Source of the DNA: Fibrella rubiginis
GTDB lineage: Bacteria > Bacteroidota > Bacteroidia > Cytophagales > Spirosomataceae
NCBI RefSeq assembly: GCF_017353185.1
Contig: NZ_JAFMYV010000002.1
Location: 310,001-374,000, forward strand
Reading direction: 5' to 3'
DNA length: 64,000 nt
Shown: positions 35,419-43,622 of the stretch, in pieces
Position numbering within the stretch: the first letter of the stretch is position 1
How the letters are laid out: the number at the start of each line of letters is the position of its first letter
Notes under the pieces: generated by a model
The model's input: the letters and a program-made list of their open reading frames with translations, nothing else
What the model was told of the DNA's origin: nothing
Databases searched by the model: none
Translations under genes and position numbers: made by a program

Positions 35419-35922
35419 TTATACGGCTTTCCAGGTAATAACGGCACTGTAGCTACGCCCGTCTTCGGTGATCGTGGTGCGTACTTTCAGGTACCGGGCC
35501 GAGGCCTCGTCAACGATCCAGTCAGACACCGTGCCGTCGTCGCCATCCACGATTTTCATTTTCTTCGTCGTGTTGTCATACGTCCAGGAACCGGGCTTAC
35601 TCGTAGCCGGGTCATCGTCGCACTTCAGCTTGCCGTTATCGCCCGACATGGTGCCGTTGCGTTCAAAAACCACGGTGTTGTCGAGGTCGCAGGGCCGCAG
35701 AAACTGGAGCAGGTTGCTATCGGGTTTACCGTCGCCGTCGAGGTCCTGCGGAGGGTCAAGTTCAAAGCTGGCCATCTGCCAGCGCACCCCCACAAAGGAC
35801 GCCACAAAACCACCCGGCGGGTTTGGGTTGGGGTCGACATCTTGCTGCTCTTTTTTGCAGGCCGACAGCGAAGCCAATAGCCCAACCAGGATGGGCAGGA
35901 GGAAGGTGAATAAACGGTTCAT
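35419..35922 (-). CDS. Lipocalin-like lipoprotein
   Basis: 167 residues from the ATG at 35922. Lipobox SLSAC at about residue 22, then KKEQQDVDPNPNPPGG. The mature domain (VGVRWQMASFELDPP, LDNTVVFERNGTMSGDNG, SWTYDNTTKKMKIVDGDDG) looks like the beta-sandwich lipocalin-like family of Bacteroidota (WxLTS... type). It contains a DLDGDGKPDSN stretch that could bind calcium. The promoter box is at 36013-36084. Confidence 0.8.
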   Translation of the reverse strand: MNRLFTFLLPILVGLLASLSACKKEQQDVDPNPNPPGGFVASFVGVRWQMASFELDPPQDLDGDGKPDSNLLQFLRPCDLDNTVVFERNGTMSGDNGKLKCDDDPATSKPGSWTYDNTTKKMKIVDGDDGTVSDWIVDEASARYLKVRTTITEDGRSYSAVITWKAV

Positions 35923-36012
35923 GTGATTTGTTGTTTCCCGTTCTGAGCGGGTTGTTTGGTTGAAAAGAGGAAGGTCGCCGGAGAAACGAACTGGTCTCGC
36001 GTTCCGACAGGA

Positions 36013-36084
36013 CAAAGTTGCCACCTGCCCCACGCAGGGCCATTGGCTACAGGTATCAACCGTATTTTCAACCGCATGAACCAG
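36013..36084 (-). promoter_or_regulatory. Degenerate tandem box plus -7 element (lipoprotein 35419-35922)
   Basis: Minus strand: CTGGTTCA (36077-36084), ACGGTTGA (36056-36063), period 21, 35 bp, CAACTTTG (36013-36020). Spacing exact, half-sites weak; the last member of the series in the window. Confidence 0.4.
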
Positions 36085-36119
36085 CAAAAAAGGGGTGTAG
36101 AAGCAGGTACTACACGTCG

Positions 36120-36224
36120 CGCTTCTTGTTTCTCACCTCTCGCTTCTTGTGTCTTATCTCTCGCTTCTTGTGTCTTATCTCTCGCTTCTTGTTTCTTATC
36201 TCTCACTTCTTGTTTCTCAACACC
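36120..36224. repeat. 21-bp tandem repeat, five units
   Basis: Units of the form cgcttcttgtgtcttatctct (one base over a 20-mer), five copies with small variations. The stop codon and last codons of the minus-strand gene 36203-37294 lie in the last unit. A related piece occurs alone at 47957-47990. A 21-bp unit keeps the frame, so it could extend a protein in frames read through it. Confidence 0.85.
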
Positions 36225-37294
36225 AAATATTCCAGCACCAGCACCCGGCAGTGAGCATCGCAGCGCCAGCGGATGTGCCAGAAGGGATGGTGCGCCCAGC
36301 GGTAAAGCCACGGCTGTTCGTAGGCCGAAAGCATGCCCGCGATAAAAAAAGAAAAACGACCGAAAGAGGCCTCTATACCCTCCAGAGGCACGTCCGGTGC
36401 CGTTTCGCCCAGCCGCAGCAGCGACGTAGCCCACAGAATCTGCTCCATTGGGGGCGCGGTTCGGGCCAGTTCAGATTGCATGTCGGCAACGAATTTGGCC
36501 TGAACGGGACGCAGTAACTCCGGGTCGTGGTCAGCCATAAGGCGGGCAATGTGGTAAGCAATCAGGGCCGGGCGGGCGTAGTTGTGTGCCGCCCGAAACG
36601 GGTCGGTGCGGTAACGGTTGGTGCGGATCAGGTCGGCCAGCAGGGTCAGACTGTCCAGGGCATGTTTGTCTAGCGGGAGGCCGTAGGCATACACGCAACA
36701 GAGCATATTGGCCAGGGCACAGGCGTCGAACTCAATGGGCATATTCTTGCCAAACCAGGTTGAATAGGCGCGTAACGAACGGTATTCAGGAAAAGTGTTT
36801 TTCACGGTAAGCCGCGTGCCGTTAGCATGTTGCGCCAGCTTTTCGTGCAGAAACGTAAGGTCACTGGCACTGGGTTGAACCAGTCCGCCGCCACGGGTCA
36901 GGTAGACCATTGCCGTGTCGTCGATATCGTCGGGCAACTGAAAATGCCGGAACCGATGCATAAGCCAGCCATACGGAAAATGCCGCGACGGACTGGTGCC
37001 GTAAAAGTTGTAGGTAGGCAGGCCGTCTTTGTTGCGAAACAGGGCGTAGGCGGCTTGAGCGCGGGCTATAAGGGCACTGGCCCGTTCTTGTTCGGCAGGA
37101 GCAAGGTGGGGGAGAAGCTGCTGGAGCGTGAAGACGCTGATAGCCGTAAAAAACAGGTTCGGATCGGGCCGCTGGTATCTCCAATACTGATTGTAACGAT
37201 ACGCCGGGAACAGGCCGTCGGCAAAAAAAGGCCGATTAGTTAGTTGATCGTCAGTTAGTTGCTGAAGAATAGCGCTTGGCGTGGGCGATGGCAT
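36203..37294 (-). CDS. Helical toroid-like protein, unknown function
   Basis: 363 residues, no signal peptide. Repeated helical hairpins, a PDDIDDTAMVYLTRGGG motif near residue 120 and alternating aromatic/His segments suggest an alpha/alpha toroid like terpenoid cyclase or prenyltransferase-type domains, but this is only a fold-level guess. The ORF ends inside a 21-bp tandem repeat. The -7 element TATTTTTG (37299-37306, minus) is so near the ATG that the mRNA would be leaderless. Confidence 0.7.
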   Translation of the reverse strand: MPSPTPSAILQQLTDDQLTNRPFFADGLFPAYRYNQYWRYQRPDPNLFFTAISVFTLQQLLPHLAPAEQERASALIARAQAAYALFRNKDGLPTYNFYGTSPSRHFPYGWLMHRFRHFQLPDDIDDTAMVYLTRGGGLVQPSASDLTFLHEKLAQHANGTRLTVKNTFPEYRSLRAYSTWFGKNMPIEFDACALANMLCCVYAYGLPLDKHALDSLTLLADLIRTNRYRTDPFRAAHNYARPALIAYHIARLMADHDPELLRPVQAKFVADMQSELARTAPPMEQILWATSLLRLGETAPDVPLEGIEASFGRFSFFIAGMLSAYEQPWLYRWAHHPFWHIRWRCDAHCRVLVLEYLVLRNKK

Positions 37295-37298
37295 GCGT

Positions 37299-37306
37299 CA
37301 AAAATA
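37299..37306 (-). promoter_or_regulatory. -7 element TATTTTTG, leaderless promoter
   Basis: Perfect TAnnTTTG ending 4 bp before the ATG at 37294. With the usual start point 4-7 bp downstream, the transcript begins at or next to the start codon. Confidence 0.5.
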
Positions 37307-37386
37307 CGGTGGTCAAAGGGATTGTGGCACTGCTTTTGTAGAAGCATGCAATACTTGGTTACTTACCTGATCCTTTATCTGCTATT

Positions 37387-38151
37387 ATGAACCGTATATG
37401 CCTGATTCTGTTTCTCTTGCTTGCTGCTGAAAGCAGTTGGGCGCAGAAAGCGTTTATCTTCAACAGCCAGCAAAAAAACGGGTTTTTGTCCTTTTCGCTT
37501 GGCACCAGTCAGCCGCTGGGTACTTTCGGTAAACGAACCGCTGATGCCGATGAAAATGGCCTTGCCCTACGCGGACAAACCTGGAGCGTTATGGCTGGCT
37601 ACCGGCTGGCGGGGCCGCTGGGCCTGATGGGGCGTTATGAAGAAACACAGAACGGTATCGACACGAAAGCGCTGGCGGCCGCTGTCAGTCAAACACCCAA
37701 TGATAATGTAGAAGGTAGCACAGCAGCAGGCCAGGCGGGCCGGTGGCAGAGCCGCAGCCTGATGGCCGGACCGTTCGTGACCATCCCGCTGGGCCGGTTA
37801 GTGCTCGATATTCGCACCCTGGCCGGGCAAGCCTGGGCCATCTGTCCTGCCACCATCGTACAGGGTAAACTAAACCAGACTGAAACCTTAATCCGCACTG
37901 AAAATCAAGAAGCAAAGGCTTTGGCGAGCGGAATGGGCCTGAGCCTGCGTTTTCGGGTTAGCCCCGTTGTGGCGTTGCACGTAAACGGCGACTACAGTAC
38001 GGCCCGTTTCACATTCGCCAATGTGCTCCACGAGTCGCGCCGCGGCAACGTGTCGCAGCAACAGACCCACACGAGCCAGAAAACCCTCAGCAGCGCCACC
38101 CTCTCCACCGGACTAACGATCCAGTTTCGGGCAAGGAATCAGGTATTTTGA
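37387..38151 (+). CDS. Outer-membrane beta-barrel protein
   Basis: 254 residues. Signal peptide (ICLILFLLLAAESSWAQ), then alternating strands (GFLSFSLGTSQPLG, WSVMAGYRLAGPLGLMGRYEE, LSLRFRVSPVVALHVNGDYSTARFTF) ending in LSTGLTIQFRARNQVF, a barrel-type C-terminal strand. Fits small PorT-like barrels. No neighbours in an operon; its 3' end runs into a 45-bp inverted repeat. Confidence 0.78.
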   Translation: MNRICLILFLLLAAESSWAQKAFIFNSQQKNGFLSFSLGTSQPLGTFGKRTADADENGLALRGQTWSVMAGYRLAGPLGLMGRYEETQNGIDTKALAAAVSQTPNDNVEGSTAAGQAGRWQSRSLMAGPFVTIPLGRLVLDIRTLAGQAWAICPATIVQGKLNQTETLIRTENQEAKALASGMGLSLRFRVSPVVALHVNGDYSTARFTFANVLHESRRGNVSQQQTHTSQKTLSSATLSTGLTIQFRARNQVF

Positions 38152-38255
38152 TTTGGGATTGTGGATTTCGGATTTGGGATTGGTTGCTTACGCCAGAGCA
38201 GTCATACGCTGGTGTAAGCAACCAATCCCAAATCCCAAATCCACAATCCCAAATC
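38150..38255. repeat. 45-bp inverted repeat between convergent genes
   Basis: Arms 38150-38194 and 38211-38255 are complementary with few mismatches (ggttgcttacgcc / ggtgtaagcaacc at the loop side). They contain several gatttgggatt repeats. It begins within the stop of the barrel gene and ends 4 bp from the stop of the SplB-like gene, so it may terminate both. Confidence 0.75.
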
Positions 38256-38259
38256 CTCA

Positions 38260-39411
38260 TCACGTCCAATACAAAATTGGCGCGTCGGGGAAACGTTTCG
38301 CCCATTCGTCATAGAAGAATCGTTTCATGGCCTGCATGTCGGTGGGCTGGTAAACGTATTTAGTACCCCCGAATTTGTTGCGCTTCGCCGACCGACCTGC
38401 CTCGTCCATATCCAGCGAGGTGTTGGGGTACCACTGCATGAGCACATCTTTCGAGCCGGGCGTAAACCGGTGGCTGATCATCTCGACGTTCAGATCCAGC
38501 TGATTCCCTAACGTGCTGTAATCCAGTGCCTCATGAATCCGGTCGAGCAGGTGGCTGTATTCGTCCTGCCAGTTTGGGATCGGCATGATCGGGGCCAGGA
38601 TGATGCCTACGGGGTAGCCACCACCCCCCAGGTCTTTGGGCAATGCCAGCTTACGCAGGGCCTGCAACCGCGCTTCCACGGAGGCCGTGCCCCCTTCCAG
38701 TTTTCGGGCAATCGATTCGGTGTTGAGGCTCACGCGGGCGCGGGTATGGCCGTTGTGCGGCAGGTCGAGCAGGCTGTCTACCCCATCATATTTCGTCACA
38801 AACCGGAGCTGCCCATTTTCGCGCCCGCCATAATACCGGATGCATTCGGCCAGGCCGCCCGTCAGGTGTTCAATGCCCAGCACGTCGGTGTAGCAACTAA
38901 CTTCAAACGAGGTGGGTCGTGCGCCCGCCTGACCGTCTTTGTTTTGCCAGGTGGCATTGGGCGGGTAGGTGCCTTCGTAACTGGCCGTGTTAGCCAGCAT
39001 GGTGGGTAGGTTGGCGTAGACGCGCACCACCGGAGGCCCCGCCAAACTACCCGCCAGGTAGCAGTACTGGCAGTGAGCGGGGCAGCCTTCGGCCAGGTTC
39101 ATCTGCCAGTCGGCCGAGGGCGGAATGGGTTGCAGGCGCATGGCGCTGGGCGGTGCGTTGACAATGGCCAGCGTGTTTTTGGCAATACGATACGTCTCGC
39201 GGTCGTCGGCCCCCCGGAGGCCCGTAAGCCGATTATTTTTCATCACCTCGATGGGCAAGTTCAGCGCCGACACGCGTTCGTAAATCTGCTGGCCATACGG
39301 CTCGTTCAGGGCGTCGGGCGTAAACAGCACCCGTTTTGGCATCCACACCCGCGCCGACCGCTGGTCAACTTTCGGGCTTCCTTCTACACGATTCAACAGC
39401 ACATCTTCCAT
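38260..39411 (-). CDS. SplB-like radical SAM protein (spore photoproduct lyase family)
   Basis: 383 residues. The radical SAM [4Fe-4S] motif is CPAHCQYCY near residue 111 (CxxxCxxC). N-terminal and C-terminal blocks (KRVLFTPDALNEPYGQQI, SCYTDVLGIEHLTGGLAE, GIILAPIMPIPNWQDEYSHLLDRI, LDLNVEMISHRFTPGSKDV) agree with spore photoproduct lyase family proteins. In Firmicutes these repair the thymine dimer of spores; this group does not sporulate, so the reaction is open, perhaps another DNA or RNA lesion. Monocistronic. Confidence 0.88.
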   Translation of the reverse strand: MEDVLLNRVEGSPKVDQRSARVWMPKRVLFTPDALNEPYGQQIYERVSALNLPIEVMKNNRLTGLRGADDRETYRIAKNTLAIVNAPPSAMRLQPIPPSADWQMNLAEGCPAHCQYCYLAGSLAGPPVVRVYANLPTMLANTASYEGTYPPNATWQNKDGQAGARPTSFEVSCYTDVLGIEHLTGGLAECIRYYGGRENGQLRFVTKYDGVDSLLDLPHNGHTRARVSLNTESIARKLEGGTASVEARLQALRKLALPKDLGGGGYPVGIILAPIMPIPNWQDEYSHLLDRIHEALDYSTLGNQLDLNVEMISHRFTPGSKDVLMQWYPNTSLDMDEAGRSAKRNKFGGTKYVYQPTDMQAMKRFFYDEWAKRFPDAPILYWT

Positions 39412-39515
39412 CGAATAGAAAACACTAAAACGGCCTTAATGGCTCCATTTTGGCCATTTTTGACGAATTATTTACTGCCTGTTTATTGCCGCCAGGTACA
39501 AGCTGACAGCCAAAC

Positions 39516-40358
39516 CTACTTGATCACACCCAACTTCCGCAGGCACCCCACCGTCACACCCTTGCGGGCGGCGGGCCAGTGTTCGGGTACGGGGGCGGGG
39601 CTTTCCAGGCGGGTGGCAAAAATGAACTGACGACCATCAGCGCGATCAAGGTAGCCCACGTACCAACCGTAATCAGTTGGGGTCAGTGGGGCGGGCAGTC
39701 CCTCGTTTCGCCCAAATCCAACCCAACCCGTTTTGGCAAAGAGTTTGTAGGCAGGTGTAGATTCAGTTCGCATCAGAAACCGCAGAATGGCCCGGTTATC
39801 AGCCGAAAAGGGTACAGCACCGGCCAACAGATTTTGCAGGAAATACACCTGATCAACGAGCGAAACCGTCGACGAACCCGTGAGCCAGAACTGGTCGAGC
39901 GTGGCGCGGCTCACGACCATATGGCCAAACTTGACCTTGTCCAGATAGCTGCGCATGTCGTTGAGGCCGATGCGCCGGGCTAGCTCCTGATAGTAGGGTA
40001 TCACCGACCCCCGAAAGGCCGATTCCAGCGTGTGAGCGCGGTTCCAGTCCGGCACGAACCGCTTCACCCCGTCCCAGGCAATAACGGTTTCGGGTCCGGC
40101 GAGGTTGCCCGTTTCCAGGCCAATCAGGGTGTTTACCATCTTGAACGTCGAGCCGGGCAGCGTGCCCCGGCGGCATTCATCGGGGCGATAGGCCGTCAAC
40201 TGGTTGGCCGAGACGTCGAGTAGCAGAAAAACGCCGTTGACATGAAGGCTGTCGAAAACGAGTTGTAAATCAGGGCGTTCGGTGGTGGTTTGGGCATATG
40301 CGGCACGCTCTGCCAGAAGGATCAGGCTAAGAAAAATGAATAAACTGAGCCGGAGCAT
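39516..40358 (-). CDS. Class D (OXA-type) beta-lactamase
   Basis: 280 residues. Signal peptide (LFIFLSLILLAERAAYAQ). Motifs of class D: S70-T-F-K73 in PGSTFKMVNTLIG, SVI in the SxV position (GSVIPYYQELARR), FGH in the place of the usual YGN (KVKFGHMVV), W of the omega region (DQFWLTGSS) and KTG (FAKTGWVGFG). The altered YGN box and SxI may change activity. It should be periplasmic and hydrolyse penicillin-type substrates. It diverges from the TonB receptor at 40440, sharing an 81-bp region. Confidence 0.9.
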   Translation of the reverse strand: MLRLSLFIFLSLILLAERAAYAQTTTERPDLQLVFDSLHVNGVFLLLDVSANQLTAYRPDECRRGTLPGSTFKMVNTLIGLETGNLAGPETVIAWDGVKRFVPDWNRAHTLESAFRGSVIPYYQELARRIGLNDMRSYLDKVKFGHMVVSRATLDQFWLTGSSTVSLVDQVYFLQNLLAGAVPFSADNRAILRFLMRTESTPAYKLFAKTGWVGFGRNEGLPAPLTPTDYGWYVGYLDRADGRQFIFATRLESPAPVPEHWPAARKGVTVGCLRKLGVIK

Positions 40359-40424
40359 GACGAAAACAGACGGAGATAAGTTGTACGGAGGGGGCTTGAT
40401 GACAACAGGTACAAACCCCGTGCC

Positions 40425-40432
40425 TACTTTTG
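40425..40432 (+). promoter_or_regulatory. -7 element TACTTTTG, leaderless promoter of the TonB receptor
   Basis: Perfect TAnnTTTG ending 7 bp before the ATG at 40440, giving a leader of only a few nucleotides. Confidence 0.5.
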
Positions 40433-40439
40433 ATTCCAG

Positions 40440-42530
40440 ATGAACGTTTTTCTACTACGCTACGGCTGGATTGCCGCACTTTTCGCTAATCATCAACTAC
40501 TGGCGCAATCTACGGACTTAACCGCTGATACCCTCACCGCCAAACCGTTGAACGAAGTGGTGGTACGCGCCTACGAGTCGAACCGGTCGTTGCTGAACAC
40601 GGCGGCGTCGGTGGGCCTGCTCTCGCGCCGCGACCTTACCCAACGCTTTGCTACGCCCACGCTGGTATCGGCCATGAACACCCTGCCGGGGGTGCGCATG
40701 GACGAACGGTCGCCGGGGAGTTACCGGCTCTCGATTCGGGGGAGCCTGATCCGGTCGCCGTTTGGGGTGCGCAACGTGCGGGTGTATTACCAGGATATGC
40801 CCCTCACCGACGCAGCCGGCAACACGCCCCTCAACGCCCTCGACGTGCGGATACTGGGTCGGGTGGAAGTTATCAAAGGCCCCTCTGGCAGCCTCTACGG
40901 CTCGAATACGGGTGGTACGGTGCTGCTGGGCGGACCCGCCACGGTGGCGGGCACCAACCAGGTAGAAGTGGGCTATCTGGCCGGCAGCTACGGGCAGCAG
41001 GGATACAATGCACTGGCACAGTCGGCGGGAGAATCGGCGAACATAACGGTGAGTGTAAACCACCTGCAAGCCGATGGCTACCGCGACCATAGCCGGTCGG
41101 TGCGGGATAACCTGGCTCTTACCGGCACCGTAGCCCTGACCGAAAAGCAATCGCTGACGGGCCTGTTTATCTACTCGGATCTGTACTACGAAACGCCCGG
41201 CGGCCTCACCGAAGCCCAGTACCGGGCCAACCCCGCTGCTTCGCGCCCCGCCACCCGTACCCTCCCCGGCAGCGCCGAACAGGGGGCAGCCATCAACCAG
41301 AAAGTGGCTTACCTGGGGGTATCGCACCGCTACATCTGGAACCCGCGCTGGCAGACCACCAACGTACTCTACACCTCATCGACGGAGTTCAACAACCCGT
41401 TCATTACCAACTACGAACGGCGTACCGATCAGGGCCTCGGCGGGCGGAGCATAACGCGGTTCAGCCCCACCGGTGGTGCCTATACGTTGACAATGGGCGG
41501 CGAATGGCAGACAAACCGCACCATCGACCGCAACTTTGGTAATCGCAAAGGCCAGATCGACACGCTCCAAACTGACGATGAACTTCGGGCGCAGCAGTGG
41601 AACGTGTTTCTGCAGAATGAAATCCAGTTGCCGCTTGGGTTGGTCGGTACACTGGGGCTAAGCTATAACCAGACGCAGTACCAGTTTACGCGCTTTTCCA
41701 TCGCGGGCAAACCGGGTCCTGGTCAGCAGAACCGTGCGTTCACACCCGTTGGCCTGTTGCGGGTGGCCGTGTCGAAATCACTGGGGCAACAGGCCGCGTT
41801 ATTTTTTAACGTCAGTTCGGGTTATTCGGCCCCCACGAGCCAGGAAGTGCTTTCGTCGGCGGGGTTCTTTAACGCCGATCTGGAGCCGGAACGGGGCATA
41901 CAGGCTGAACTGGGCCTGCGCGGACGACTGTTCAACCGCCTTCAGTTCGACGTGGTAGGCTATTCGCTGCAACTCAGCAACACTATTGTGCGGCGGTCGC
42001 TGGCCAACGGCGCGGAGTATTTCGTCAACGCAGGACGTACCCAGCAACTGGGTCTGGAAAGCTACCTCGGTTATGACCTGCTGCCCGCCCGCGTTACCAC
42101 CAGCGGACCCGTCCTGAAAGTATGGCAGAGCCTGACCCTCACCGACTACACTTACCTGAACTACCAGCAGTTGGCGGTTGACCTGTCGGGCAAAAAAGTA
42201 CCTGGTGTGGCCCCGCTCACGGGTGTCTGGGGGCTGGATGCACTATTACCAATGGGACTCTATGCGCACGTTACCTACCAGTTTCTCACGCCGTTTGTCC
42301 TTAACGACGCCAATACCGCCACCGCCGACCCCACGCGTTTGCTGCAGGCTACAGTCGGTTATAAGCAGTTGATTGGTAAGCACATAACGGCAGACCTGTA
42401 CGCCGGTGGTGATAATCTGCTGGATCAAACCTATAGCCTCGGCTACGACCTCAACGCAGTAGGTAACCGCTATTACAACGCCGCCCCCCGCCGAAACTTT
42501 ACGGTCGGGTTGCGGTTGGGAATAAGATAG
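40440..42530 (+). CDS. TonB-dependent outer-membrane receptor
   Basis: 696 residues. Signal peptide ending LLAQ, then plug domain (LNEVVVRAYESNRSLLNTAASVGLLSRRDL, ATPTLVSAMNTLPGVRMDERSPGSYRLSIRGS, EVIKGPSGSLYGSNTGGTVLLGG) and a barrel ending in ...YNAAPRRNFTVGLRLGIR. The layout is that of FecA/FhuA-type siderophore or metal receptors; there is no N-terminal carboxypeptidase-like domain as in SusC. Substrate unknown. No SusD-like partner or transport genes follow. Confidence 0.9.
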   Translation: MNVFLLRYGWIAALFANHQLLAQSTDLTADTLTAKPLNEVVVRAYESNRSLLNTAASVGLLSRRDLTQRFATPTLVSAMNTLPGVRMDERSPGSYRLSIRGSLIRSPFGVRNVRVYYQDMPLTDAAGNTPLNALDVRILGRVEVIKGPSGSLYGSNTGGTVLLGGPATVAGTNQVEVGYLAGSYGQQGYNALAQSAGESANITVSVNHLQADGYRDHSRSVRDNLALTGTVALTEKQSLTGLFIYSDLYYETPGGLTEAQYRANPAASRPATRTLPGSAEQGAAINQKVAYLGVSHRYIWNPRWQTTNVLYTSSTEFNNPFITNYERRTDQGLGGRSITRFSPTGGAYTLTMGGEWQTNRTIDRNFGNRKGQIDTLQTDDELRAQQWNVFLQNEIQLPLGLVGTLGLSYNQTQYQFTRFSIAGKPGPGQQNRAFTPVGLLRVAVSKSLGQQAALFFNVSSGYSAPTSQEVLSSAGFFNADLEPERGIQAELGLRGRLFNRLQFDVVGYSLQLSNTIVRRSLANGAEYFVNAGRTQQLGLESYLGYDLLPARVTTSGPVLKVWQSLTLTDYTYLNYQQLAVDLSGKKVPGVAPLTGVWGLDALLPMGLYAHVTYQFLTPFVLNDANTATADPTRLLQATVGYKQLIGKHITADLYAGGDNLLDQTYSLGYDLNAVGNRYYNAAPRRNFTVGLRLGIR

Positions 42531-42531
42531 T

Positions 42532-42612
42532 CTAAAGCTCAACGTCTAATGGCCAATGTTTGTAGGCTGGATGTTCGCTAGTCAGGCAACTTTAGACTTT
42601 AGACGTTGAACG
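42532..42612. repeat. Inverted repeat between TonB receptor and Smr genes
   Basis: Complementary segments around tctaaagctcaacgtcta (42531-) and ctttagacgttgaacg (42595-) can form a hairpin. Probably the receptor's 3' end structure; similar cryptic hairpins occur between other genes here. Confidence 0.4.
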
Positions 42613-42626
42613 TTTGAACAAAATCT

Positions 42627-43622
42627 ATGAACATCGGTGATAAAGTGCGCATGTTGCGGGCAAAAGAACAGGGCGTTATTACGCGGTTTCTGTCGGGCAA
42701 CCAGGTTGAAATTGAGATCGAAGACGGCTTCAGAATACCCGTCATGCAGTCGGAATTAGTAGTCGTGTCGCCCATGGAAGCCGAGCGGTTCAAGCCGTCG
42801 GGGCAGGCGGCTGAGGTGCGTGAAGCGTTTGCGCCGCAACGACCGCTGGGGCAACCGGGGCAGGTGCTGGCGAGTGTCGGCTTTTATCTTGCCTATGTCC
42901 CCCAAAACGACCGCGACGTAGCCCTGTATCTCGTGAACAACACCGATTGGGAGGTGCTCTTTACCCTGGCCGAAGAGCGGGAGGGAAGCTACCGGGGCCT
43001 TCAAAGCGGGACCATGAAAGCGAAGACGCAGGTAAAAATGGCCGAAATCTACGCGATGGCTAAGTTCGAGCAGTGGCCCACGCTGTTGGCGCAGGCGCTG
43101 TATTTTCGGCCCGGTGGCGGTCAGCCCGCCCGGATGCCGCTGGTGAAACGACTAAAGCCCCGCGCCCAGGCATTCTACAAAAACAAGCAGATCGTACCTG
43201 TGCTCGGTCAGCCTGGTCACGTCTTCCAGCTCGACGACGAAACCACTAACGCCAGCATGGCACCACCCACGTCTGACGGGCTTAAAACGGCCATGCTCAC
43301 GCCCAATGAGGATGTAGCTATAGTTAGCGTAGAACGGCCTAATTCGGTGGTAGACCTGCACATCGAAAAGCTGCTGCCTACGGGCAATTCGGGCCGAAAG
43401 CCCGACGAGATTGTGGAGGTGCAGTTGCGGGCATTCGAGAAAAATTTAGAGAACGCCATTGCGTCGGGTATGGGCGAGATTACGTTTATTCACGGCGTGG
43501 GTACGGGTAAACTCCGGCAGGAACTCCACCGCCAGCTGAGTCGCCACCCCAACGTTCGCTTTTTCGAAGATGCCCAAAAACAGAAATTCGGCTACGGTGC
43601 CACCAAGGTTACGCTTAAATAA
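42627..43622 (+). CDS. DUF2027/Smr-domain protein
   Basis: 331 residues. N-terminal DUF2027 (MNIGDKVRMLRAKEQGVITRFLSGNQVEIEI with an SH3-like fold) and middle beta domain, then a C-terminal Smr nuclease-type domain with VDLHIEKLL and FIHGVGTGKLRQELHRQL (HGxGxGxL). Bacteroidota have this MutS2-related protein without the ATPase. The role is possibly in nucleic acid or translation quality control; not proven. The next gene begins inside its last codons (43570). Confidence 0.9.
   Translation: MNIGDKVRMLRAKEQGVITRFLSGNQVEIEIEDGFRIPVMQSELVVVSPMEAERFKPSGQAAEVREAFAPQRPLGQPGQVLASVGFYLAYVPQNDRDVALYLVNNTDWEVLFTLAEEREGSYRGLQSGTMKAKTQVKMAEIYAMAKFEQWPTLLAQALYFRPGGGQPARMPLVKRLKPRAQAFYKNKQIVPVLGQPGHVFQLDDETTNASMAPPTSDGLKTAMLTPNEDVAIVSVERPNSVVDLHIEKLLPTGNSGRKPDEIVEVQLRAFEKNLENAIASGMGEITFIHGVGTGKLRQELHRQLSRHPNVRFFEDAQKQKFGYGATKVTLK

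Noticed and set aside
36120-36224. Tandem 21-bp repeats as a CRISPR array
   Set aside because: The units abut with no unique spacers and there are no cas genes in the window.
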